From Bacteroidales bacterium (lineage in GTDB: Bacteria; Bacteroidota; Bacteroidia; Bacteroidales; WCHB1-69), in the NCBI GenBank assembly GCA_031272415.1, contig JAISTU010000145.1:1-7223 (forward strand): a DNA stretch of 7,223 nt, written 5' to 3'. The notes below the pieces were generated by a model, which was given only the letters and a program-made list of their open reading frames with translations, did no database searches and was not told the origin of the DNA. Numbering within the stretch: the first letter of the stretch is position 1; each line of letters opens with the position of its first letter. A program made the position numbers and the translations under genes. Of this stretch, positions 1 to 6,506 are shown piece after piece.

Positions 1-618
1 TCAAAAGCCTACGTGAAACAGTTGGCGGTTGGGAAGCCATACGATTTGCTTGAGCCAGTGTATGGTGTCGGCATTGTCAATGCAAAGATTTTTCCCGAAA
101 AAGAGCAGTTTTATCATCATTATAAGGTAATTAACGTCGAAGACAGCGAAGATATTATTGAAGATTTGGAGTTTATTTTGGTGGAATTGGAAAAGGATAT
201 TAAACTGAAGGGTTTAACGAAATTGCAACATAAACAGTTGGCAGTCTTGTGGTTACGCTTTTTGAAAGAGACGCGGGGCGATAGGACAATAGGGGCTTCA
301 GAATTGTCTCAACATGCAGAACTTCAAAAAGCGGTAAGTATCTGTGAGGTAGGGGGTTACACGGATGCGGAATTGTTTCTATACGAGCGTAATTCTGACG
401 CCATTTCAACCGAAAAAACCCTCCAAAATGAAACCCGAAGAGAGGCATTAGAAGAAGGAAGAATAGAAGGGAGAGTAGAGGGTGAAAAGAAAAAAGAAAC
501 AGAATTTATTTTAAATGCGTACCAAAATGGTATTTCAATAGAACAAATTGCAAAAATTGTCCAATTACCGGTTGAAAATGTTACCAAAATTTTAAGGCAA
601 AACGGAATAAATACATAA
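1..618 (+). CDS. Rpn-family PD-(D/E)XK nuclease / putative transposase, C-terminal part (5' end outside window)
   Basis: The reading frame is open from the first base (S-K-A-Y before the GTG at 13) to the TAA at 616-618, so this is a gene cut by the left edge, with 205 residues visible, and not one starting at that GTG. The stretch Y-V-K-Q-L-A-V-G-K-P-Y-D-L-L-E-P-V-Y-G-V followed by a strand-like segment and a helical 'ELEK...WLRFLKET' region matches the distal part of the PDDEXK_2 / Rpn domain. The catalytic D...(D/E)xK residues should lie upstream, outside the window. The C-terminal part has the typical charged linker (EEGRIEGRVEGEKKK) and a small helix-turn-helix-like end (NGISIEQIAKIVQLPVENV) finishing in QNGINT. 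E. coli RpnA of this family has DNA endonuclease activity and promotes RecA-independent recombination; the role here is inferred. A related copy lies at the other edge on the opposite strand. Confidence 0.85.
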   Translation, partial: SKAYVKQLAVGKPYDLLEPVYGVGIVNAKIFPEKEQFYHHYKVINVEDSEDIIEDLEFILVELEKDIKLKGLTKLQHKQLAVLWLRFLKETRGDRTIGASELSQHAELQKAVSICEVGGYTDAELFLYERNSDAISTEKTLQNETRREALEEGRIEGRVEGEKKKETEFILNAYQNGISIEQIAKIVQLPVENVTKILRQNGINT

Positions 619-625
619 ATTATGA

Positions 626-715
626 AAATTTCCAGCAAAAATCCATTCTCCTTGGCTATAAAAAGTTGAGGATTAATAGATTTTTTTTGCATTTTGGGAT
701 AAATTTGTTCTAAAA
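626..715 (+). repeat. Conserved noncoding tail downstream of the left Rpn gene (inverted copy at 6934-7022)
   Basis: It begins 7 bases after the stop codon of the Rpn gene. Positions 626-688 align without gaps to the reverse complement of 6960-7022, with 56 of 63 bases identical by hand count. The match continues more weakly to 715 with one single-base gap. It contains an AAAAATC ... GATTTTT outer pairing (about 637-643 with 679-685), an inner CTCCTT / AAG-TT-GAG pairing with a TT bulge, and a T8 run at 681-688. This may be the transcription terminator of the Rpn gene, a structured RNA, or an end of the mobile unit. The sequence alone does not decide between these. Confidence 0.75.
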
Positions 716-833
716 TCAGCAAAAACAAAAAAAATAACATAACAAAAAAAATATTTTGCACAATAAATCAAACTCCTTTTTCGTTGTATAAGAATATGTA
801 ACAAAGAGATATAAACGAGAAATTGCGACAGAA

Positions 834-2537
834 ATGGTAGAAGTATTAGTATTAGGTAGAAGTCAAAGAGTAAAAGATTGGGGATTTGAGGTGATTGAAA
901 TTCCTGATTTGTTGGATGAAAGTGAGGTTCATTATTGGGTTTTGAATTTGTTCGCCAATAATGATATTGATAAGTTGGTGATTGAGATGGACGAAAAACC
1001 CGAACTTGCTTTGCAGATAGGATTTCATATTCGATTGACAATAGAGGAGTTAGGAAATTATGCTTTAATACCGCTTTTATATGTGAGCCATTTTTCGTTA
1101 GAATGGTTATTTGAGCCGCTAAAACCGCCACTTTTCGCACATTTACTCTCTACAAAAGGTGTTTATTTCTCATTTTTCAAAAATATTCAATTTTTAGAGG
1201 ACGAAATTAGAAATATGAGACCACTTTTACCGAGTGAATATAAGTCTGATTTTTTTGATATTATTCATCCGCAAATTTTTGATGGCATTACGTATTTACC
1301 TAAAAAACAATCACTTGCAGATGCGTGGAGTGTTTATCGATTAGATAAATCCGCCAATACCAATGTTTTATTAAATAATCCTCTTTTTGAGAAAAATTAT
1401 ACAAAATTATACTTTAAATATGCAAAAATAAAAAATTTTGGCATAGGACTTTTGGTGTCATCGCTCAAAAAAGTGGGTCAAATTGCGCTCGGCAAAAGTA
1501 ATACCATTGAGGCATACAAAAAACGCATACTTTTTGTGGATGATGAGGCGGACAAAGGCTGGGAAATGGTGTTTAGAGCCATTTTTACTACCGCAAAAGC
1601 AGCAGATTTTGTGGTGATAAAAGAAAGTATAAAAAAATATGAAGATTTGTCGCAAGAGAGTAAAGATATTATTGAAAAACAAGATTTTGATTTGTATCTT
1701 ATTGATTTTAAACTCTCTGAAAATAATGCCATTGATGATATAAGAACTTTTTCCGGCGTGCAAATTATGAACAAAATTAAAGCCATCAATCTTGGTAATC
1801 AGGTCATTATGCTCATTTCTATGGATAAAATCGGCTACTTAAAAACTCTATTATCCTCAGGGATAGACGGTTATTATCTCAAAGAAATGCCTGAATATGG
1901 TTTTTCGAGCGTGCATTCGAATCAAAATTATCATGTTTTTAAAATGGATGCAGCGCGTTGTTTGACAAAAGGCTATCTTAAATTTATTTTTAACGGAATT
2001 ACACGCGTTAAAACCAAATTGAGAACTTTAAATGATGCCATTTTTTTGAGGGAACTTCGCAATCAAATCAATCTTTTTTGGGATATGTTGCAAAAATCAC
2101 ACACACAAGAAGAGTTTGCGTATTCATATATTACGCTCTATTTAGTGATTGAGATGGTTAATAATTATTTTGTTCGTCAAACCAAAGAAGAAAAATGGTA
2201 TATCAAAGATAGCGGACTTTTGTTGGAATGGACAAACACGCCACCGCCGGCAGTCAATTATGTCAAAGGCAAAGAAGTGGTAGGGGAGGCGTCAGAATGG
2301 CAAAAAATAACAGGACTTTATTTGCAAAAATGGAAACCTGACAATCATGTTGTGGCGGATTTTACTTTTTTGTCGGAGTTGTATTTTCTTATCCGTAAGA
2401 GAAATGCTTTTGTGCATAAAGATATTAAAATTTTAGAGCAAAAAAAGAATGGATTGTATCTCAACCGAGATGTCTATTCACACGAAGGTATTGTACGCCT
2501 TTTCAAAGCCATAGAAAAAATTATAGATTTTTTGTAA
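834..2537 (+). CDS. Receiver-domain protein with C-terminal HEPN-like RNxxxH motif (predicted signal-controlled RNase)
   Basis: The protein has 567 residues. Residues 1-225 are unrecognised, with an alternating strand/helix pattern. Residues 230-355 are a CheY-like receiver: acidic pocket D236-D237-E238 after the strand RILFV, phosphoacceptor D291 in LYLIDFKL, S329 in the T/S position (VIMLIS), and K350 in GYYLK. All the key residues are present, so phosphorylation is plausible. Residues 395-567 are mostly helical and contain L-I-R-K-R-N-A-F-V-H, where R523-N524-x3-H528 is the RNxxxH signature of HEPN ribonuclease domains. No HTH or other DNA-binding output domain is visible, nor any signal peptide or membrane segment. 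The simplest reading is a cytoplasmic protein whose RNA-cleaving or RNA-binding output is gated by phosphorylation or by a degenerate sensor. No histidine kinase lies in the window, so the partner is unknown. The ATG at 834 opens the first visible strand (VEVLVLG). No Shine-Dalgarno sequence is seen. The receiver call is firm; the HEPN call rests on one motif and helical context. Confidence 0.8.
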   Translation: MVEVLVLGRSQRVKDWGFEVIEIPDLLDESEVHYWVLNLFANNDIDKLVIEMDEKPELALQIGFHIRLTIEELGNYALIPLLYVSHFSLEWLFEPLKPPLFAHLLSTKGVYFSFFKNIQFLEDEIRNMRPLLPSEYKSDFFDIIHPQIFDGITYLPKKQSLADAWSVYRLDKSANTNVLLNNPLFEKNYTKLYFKYAKIKNFGIGLLVSSLKKVGQIALGKSNTIEAYKKRILFVDDEADKGWEMVFRAIFTTAKAADFVVIKESIKKYEDLSQESKDIIEKQDFDLYLIDFKLSENNAIDDIRTFSGVQIMNKIKAINLGNQVIMLISMDKIGYLKTLLSSGIDGYYLKEMPEYGFSSVHSNQNYHVFKMDAARCLTKGYLKFIFNGITRVKTKLRTLNDAIFLRELRNQINLFWDMLQKSHTQEEFAYSYITLYLVIEMVNNYFVRQTKEEKWYIKDSGLLLEWTNTPPPAVNYVKGKEVVGEASEWQKITGLYLQKWKPDNHVVADFTFLSELYFLIRKRNAFVHKDIKILEQKKNGLYLNRDVYSHEGIVRLFKAIEKIIDFL

Positions 2538-2596
2538 AGAATTGATTATCAAATCTCTATGTTTTACCCGACTCCGCCGATTTCGATTTGTAAACA

Positions 2597-2645
2597 AAAG
2601 AGTATCAACATGTTACGATTTAGCGGGGTACTACTAATACTCTTT
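2597..2645 (-). terminator. Possible terminator hairpin for the minus-strand gene group
   Basis: A 9-base perfect inverted repeat, AAAGAGTAT (2597-2605) and ATACTCTTT (2637-2645), has a 31-base loop. On the minus strand the first arm is the last three sense codons (K-E-Y) of the DUF2520 gene, and the second arm is followed by TGTTTAC after a run of T. It lies at the meeting point of two convergent genes. The stem is AT-rich and the loop is long, so this is a weak candidate. Confidence 0.35.
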
Positions 2646-3374
2646 ATTCTGTTGATAATCAATTAGTTGCGACATTATTTGATATACATTTTTCAAATGA
2701 GTGTCTTTGAGTAGAGAGAGATGTTTTTGCAAAATCAGTTTATCTTTTCGTTTGGCTGGACCTGTTTGGGCTTGTAAAGGGGCGAGTGTTTCAATTTTGT
2801 AACATGTTTCTTTGATAAGAGGCTTAATGAGTTCAAAATCAATATTTTGCTCTTTTAAAATTTGTGCGGCGGCGGCATAAAGTGCATTGACAAAATTGGA
2901 GGCGAAACAGCCTGATAAATGCAAAAACAAACGTTGCTGACTGCTTAAAATGCGGGTCAAAGGGCTCATTTTGTTGGCAATGGTTTGTAAAATGGTTTCT
3001 GTTGCGGAGTTGGAGGCTTCTATAAAAAGTGGAACTGCCTCAAAATCAATAAAATATCCCTTTGTTAAAGTCTGAAATGGGTAAATTACACCAAGATTGG
3101 GAGTTGTTTTTTGCAAAATATTCATATCCAAACTGCCGGAGGTATGAGCAATAATTTTGTCTGTTGCAGGTAAAATGTCTATAATGTGCTGATAATAAGC
3201 ATCTTGTATACATATAATTAACAAATCAATGTCAGCATTTTGTACAATTTGTGGCAAATGTTTATCTTTTGAAGAAAATGTAACTACTTGATAATCAAGT
3301 GCTTTCAATCTGTTTTGAAAATGCCAGCCAACATTTCCATTGCCAATAATGCCGATTTTTTGTGGTGTTTTCAT
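2634..3374 (-). CDS. Rossmann-fold / DUF2520 domain protein, putative NAD(P)-binding oxidoreductase
   Basis: The protein has 246 residues. The N-terminal half is a Rossmann domain with the dinucleotide-binding turn G11-N-G-N-V-G16 after the strand KIGII, further strands ending in LLIICIQD (51-58), and the A-H-T-S-G-S segment (76-81). The second half is the helical DUF2520 region, recognisable from GVIYPFQTLTKG (95-106), LHLSGCFASNFVNALY (151-166) and QTGPAKRKD (203-211). The architecture resembles pyrroline-5-carboxylate reductase and F420-dependent NADP reductases, but no substrate is known for this family and I do not assign one. Its ATG overlaps the stop of the upstream pyrophosphatase gene by four bases (ATGA, 3371-3374), which indicates translational coupling in one operon. 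The length looks normal for the family and the gene is intact. The family call is firm; the function is unknown. Confidence 0.88.
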   Translation of the reverse strand: MKTPQKIGIIGNGNVGWHFQNRLKALDYQVVTFSSKDKHLPQIVQNADIDLLIICIQDAYYQHIIDILPATDKIIAHTSGSLDMNILQKTTPNLGVIYPFQTLTKGYFIDFEAVPLFIEASNSATETILQTIANKMSPLTRILSSQQRLFLHLSGCFASNFVNALYAAAAQILKEQNIDFELIKPLIKETCYKIETLAPLQAQTGPAKRKDKLILQKHLSLLKDTHLKNVYQIMSQLIDYQQNKEY

Positions 3375-3958
3375 TGAATTGTAGGATAATTTTGCAAAAA
3401 AGACATCAACTTTTCCAATGCTTTGGCACGGTGGCTAAATTGATTTTTCATTTCCAACGGCATTTCACCGAAAGATAAATGACTATCTGTCGGCAAAAAA
3501 ATAGGGTCGTAGCCAAAACCTGCATTACCTCTTTTGTCTGTTAAAATTTCTCCTTCTACTTTGCCTTCAAAAATATATTCTTTTTGATTGATAATCAAAG
3601 CAATAACTGTTCTAAAACGTGCCTTTCTGTCGGCAATATTTTTCATTTCAAGGAGTAATTTTTGCATATTATCTTCAAAAGAGCAAGCCTCACCCGCATA
3701 GCGTGCCGAAAACACGCCCGGTCTGCCGTCCAACGCCGCCACTTCCAAGCCCGTGTCATCAGCAAAACAATCCAAATGATATTTTTGTGCAACATATCTC
3801 GCTTTTTGCAACGCATTTCCTTCTAAATCAGGCGATTCTTCAGGTATTTCATCATAACAATCAATATCACTCAATGACAATATAATATGTTGATTATCAA
3901 CTAATTGCCTTACTTCTTCTAATTTATGTTTATTATTACTTGCAAAAACTAATTTCAT
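3371..3958 (-). CDS. rdgB: RdgB/HAM1-family non-canonical purine NTP pyrophosphatase (XTP/dITP diphosphatase)
   Basis: The protein has 195 residues, the usual length of the family. It hydrolyses deaminated purine nucleotides (dITP, ITP, XTP) to the monophosphate and pyrophosphate, keeping them out of DNA and RNA; it is cytoplasmic and Mg-dependent. Family motifs appear in order: S7-N-N-K-H-K12 (nucleotide-binding loop), PDLEGNALQKA (43-53), FADDTGLEV (65-73, with the acidic pair corresponding to the catalytic/metal aspartate), GRPGVFSARYAG (78-89), GFGYDPIF (147-154) and SHRAKA (175-180). All expected motifs are present, so the enzyme should be active. The ATG at 3958 directly precedes the first beta-strand (KLVFASNN). 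The gene is 42 bases downstream of the PorV-like gene and overlaps the DUF2520 gene by ATGA, so the three are probably co-transcribed. This is one of the most secure assignments in the window. Confidence 0.96.
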   Translation of the reverse strand: MKLVFASNNKHKLEEVRQLVDNQHIILSLSDIDCYDEIPEESPDLEGNALQKARYVAQKYHLDCFADDTGLEVAALDGRPGVFSARYAGEACSFEDNMQKLLLEMKNIADRKARFRTVIALIINQKEYIFEGKVEGEILTDKRGNAGFGYDPIFLPTDSHLSFGEMPLEMKNQFSHRAKALEKLMSFLQNYPTIQ

Positions 3959-4000
3959 TTTTTTTTGTTTTGTTTATATAAAATACTCATTTTCAGTTAT

Positions 4001-5146
4001 TTATCTTTTAAATCTATCCAAAGTGATTTTCAATGAAAAAACGTGTGAATAAAAAGAAATATTATCGGCATTGTTTTTTCGTTTGCCGACATCCCCCACA
4101 TTGCAAAGCGCATAATCTACGCTGACAATGTCTTTTATGCAAAATCCAATCCCTAAATTGACATCGCAATTGAACGCATTTTTGGGTGCTCCGTCCTCTG
4201 TCAAATGAATTTCTTTTTGCATATTTCCGATACCTGCACGGACAAAAACTATATTTTTTATGCCAAATTCAAGCCCTGCATGTGGTGCAAAAGACACCCC
4301 TTTGCCACTGATGACATCATTACGCTCTCCGTCAAAAAACATATCAAAATCTATCGCCGCTTCGAGCGTAAAACCTTTGCCTAATTCAAAATTTTTCCCC
4401 GCTCCAAATGACAAAGAAGGCACTGTATATTCAAGTCCGTTTTGTGGAATATCATTATTTGTTTGTCGAAAAACCTCCTCCATTTCGCTTGTGAGGTGAA
4501 AAGTCCACGCATTAAAAGTTGTAGTTAAATCCTTGATTACCAGACCAATTTTCCATTTTTTGATTTCATACAATAAACCTGCATCCAATCCAAATCCCCA
4601 GCAATTGGCAAATTTTCCTATATTTCGCTCTACAATTTTAAAATTAGCCCCAAATGATAAGCCTTTTACCTGCGTAAATGAGCGTCCATAAGAGAGCAAA
4701 ATTCCCCAGTCGGCAGCCGTAAAATAGGTAATGCGGTCGTAATTTATATTTCCTTCTTTATCAATGAGTTGCGTTGTATTTGGAATATTATCTACCCCAA
4801 AACGCAAAATGGTCAATGCGACAGTTTGTTGGTCATCAATTCGATAGCCAAAAGCCCCATAATCATATTTGGCAATGCCTGCAAAATATTCGGTGTGCAT
4901 AAGTGAAAGTTCATATTTTTTTCGCATGATTGACAAGCAAGCAGGGTTCCAGTAGGCAGCCGTTACATCATCGCTCATGGCAACCATAGTATTTGCCACC
5001 GACAAACCTTCCGCTCCAACTCCTAATGTAAGGAATGCGTTAGAATATTTTGCCGTTTGCCCATATAACGATAATCCACTGATTATCAAGCAAATAGAAA
5101 TTGCTAATAAACGTTTTTTCAATTGATAATTTACTGCTTTTACCAT
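4001..5146 (-). CDS. PorV/PorQ-family outer-membrane beta-barrel protein
   Basis: The protein has 381 residues. A signal peptide is clear: a basic start (K10-K11-R12), a hydrophobic core (13-28), and likely cleavage after G29 so that the mature protein starts with Q, as is common in Bacteroidota. The mature N-terminus (KYSNAFLTLGVGAEGLSVANTMVAM, then SDDVTAAYWNPACLS at 58-72) is the hallmark of the PorV/PorQ family, which is related to FadL-type barrels. The remainder alternates short amphipathic strands and turns and ends in a strand with a near-terminal phenylalanine (SLKITLDRF), as expected for an outer-membrane barrel. PorV proper shuttles type IX secretion substrates to the attachment complex. 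Many genomes carry extra family members of unknown role, so I do not name this one porV. A cysteine (C70) occupies the position usually held by glycine in 'NPAGL'. It lies 42 bases upstream of rdgB on the same strand. Confidence 0.85.
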   Translation of the reverse strand: MVKAVNYQLKKRLLAISICLIISGLSLYGQTAKYSNAFLTLGVGAEGLSVANTMVAMSDDVTAAYWNPACLSIMRKKYELSLMHTEYFAGIAKYDYGAFGYRIDDQQTVALTILRFGVDNIPNTTQLIDKEGNINYDRITYFTAADWGILLSYGRSFTQVKGLSFGANFKIVERNIGKFANCWGFGLDAGLLYEIKKWKIGLVIKDLTTTFNAWTFHLTSEMEEVFRQTNNDIPQNGLEYTVPSLSFGAGKNFELGKGFTLEAAIDFDMFFDGERNDVISGKGVSFAPHAGLEFGIKNIVFVRAGIGNMQKEIHLTEDGAPKNAFNCDVNLGIGFCIKDIVSVDYALCNVGDVGKRKNNADNISFYSHVFSLKITLDRFKR

Positions 5147-5186
5147 GCGACTTTAAAAGTATAAAACCATTAAACGTAAAAAGAAG

Positions 5187-5213
5187 CAAATTATTGTACA
5201 AAAAATGGGCAAA
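5187..5213 (-). promoter_or_regulatory. Possible Bacteroidota-type promoter for the PorV-rdgB-DUF2520 group
   Basis: On the minus strand TTTG (5213-5210), a 16-base gap and TAATTTG (5193-5187) resemble the Bacteroidota sigma factor consensus TTG/TTTG ... TAnnTTTG. The -7 box is one base shorter than consensus and the spacing is at the short end. It would give a leader of roughly 30-40 bases before the ATG at 5146, in the 112-base gap after the DUF3843 gene. This is weak support from pattern alone. Confidence 0.25.
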
Positions 5214-5258
5214 TATTCAATCATTATCTCTCAAAATGAATGTCTATAATGCATTATT

Positions 5259-6506
5259 TTAAGCCTCATAGTGGGATTCATAGTGAAAATATCGAAACAA
5301 AAATCTCCAATTTTCCAAGATAATATTTTCCATATTTTGGTTTAAATAGGCATCAGAGGGGATAGTTAATTGTAGTATTTGACGGTCAAGCAAATATTGA
5401 AAAAAATCGGCTGATATGGGTATATGTGTTACAAAGTCGTCTAATCTCAACAGATTATGGTTATAGAATGGATTGTTTTTGTCATCCATGCACACCATCA
5501 AAGTAGTACTCCCAACTTCTATAGCGTGATGCTTGTTAAGATACAAACAAAAATGTTTTGATTCTAAAACTGACGCCGTCTCACACAAGTTAGCCATATC
5601 TTTAGTTTCTACATTTATTGAAGCATCTTTCAATTTATCTACTATTTCTATTATCTTTTGGGATAATTTAGTTTGAAATTCTGATAATTTATCTATATTT
5701 TGCAAATATATCAGTCTATTTCCATTTGTGATATCCAAAAATGCTTCTTCCAGTATGTTGCTAAGTAGTTTTTGTTCTTCCTGCTGATCAGCAAACATAG
5801 GAAAAGGTATGTGTTTCATATTCCTAACATCATCCTTGCCTGCTACAGCGCAATAGCCCATGTTTTGCCAAATATTATCTTTCCATTTTACAAGGCAAAT
5901 ATTCAAAATGGTCTCATTTTCAATCAATTTCAAATGTTCAAAATCGGTAAATTCATTAGAAAGGAATATTTGTTTTTGAGAATCAATGTGTTCGAGTAAA
6001 AATCCATCTTTTTCTATCTTTTTGAGTAAAAAATAATCTATGATTTGTTTTGAAATATTGTTAATAAATTGATATTGAGGATGTGCCTCGCCTAATATTT
6101 GGGCATAATATTCCACAACCCGCATGCCGAGCAAAGGCGAATGAACATTGAATAGAAAGTTAACCTTTATTACATATAGTTGAAAGTTTACTTGTTCCGT
6201 TAGAACAAGGGCACCATCTTTGTTCAAATGAGGTTTTATAAATGTCTTAATAGATTGGTTATAAAAATGATTCCATAGAAACGACTCTCTCGCAATGAAA
6301 AGCAAAGTTTCCCGCACCGATGCTACATCACTGTCAGCATTAATCTCTAAAATATCTTGTAATCTTTCATTTTGTGGTGCATCCTCAAATTCATTCTCAA
6401 ACAATTTGTAAATATCAATCAATGCCTCGAAAACATCATCCCTATCTTCAAAAAGCGGGTCTATGATTTCCTTTTTTTCAGGGGGACAAAGGCAAAACCA
6501 TATCAA
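5259..6506 (-). CDS. C-terminal part of the DUF3843-like protein
   Basis: The open frame has 415 residues. Its only nominal start is a TTG at 6506 lying inside the end of the preceding frame. That TTG is better read as the leucine codon of the FLIWF segment after a frameshift than as a true start. Features seen: FEDRDDVFEALIDIYKLFENEFEDAPQNERL (acidic helical stretch, consistent with the family), a long helical middle, the segment D-D-K-N-N-P-F-Y-N-H-N-L near the C-terminus, and a final aromatic-rich helix (WRFLFRYFHYESHYE). There is no signal peptide, membrane segment or recognisable catalytic signature. The long open frame with normal-looking composition shows that little decay has occurred since the frame was broken, or that it is bypassed. 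Its stop lies 112 bases before the PorV-like gene on the same strand. Confidence 0.6.
   Translation of the reverse strand: MIWFCLCPPEKKEIIDPLFEDRDDVFEALIDIYKLFENEFEDAPQNERLQDILEINADSDVASVRETLLFIARESFLWNHFYNQSIKTFIKPHLNKDGALVLTEQVNFQLYVIKVNFLFNVHSPLLGMRVVEYYAQILGEAHPQYQFINNISKQIIDYFLLKKIEKDGFLLEHIDSQKQIFLSNEFTDFEHLKLIENETILNICLVKWKDNIWQNMGYCAVAGKDDVRNMKHIPFPMFADQQEEQKLLSNILEEAFLDITNGNRLIYLQNIDKLSEFQTKLSQKIIEIVDKLKDASINVETKDMANLCETASVLESKHFCLYLNKHHAIEVGSTTLMVCMDDKNNPFYNHNLLRLDDFVTHIPISADFFQYLLDRQILQLTIPSDAYLNQNMENIILENWRFLFRYFHYESHYEA

Noticed and set aside
13..618. GTG at 13 as the start of the left gene
   Set aside because: The frame is open to the first base and the visible part begins in the middle of the Rpn domain, so the gene is truncated by the window.
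752..758. TATTTTG upstream of the receiver-HEPN gene as a -7 promoter box
   Set aside because: No matching TTG/TTTG element lies at the right distance upstream, and the region is dominated by A-runs, so I do not call a promoter.
2725..3399. TTTTGCAAAA palindromes at 2725, 3109 and 3390 as regulatory sites
   Set aside because: They are mostly composed of common L-Q-K or F-A-K codons in an AT-rich genome and lie mainly inside genes; not listed separately.
4260..4499. Plus-strand open frame of 79 codons inside the PorV-like gene
   Set aside because: It is antisense to a well-supported gene, and its proline/serine-rich product looks like a shadow translation.
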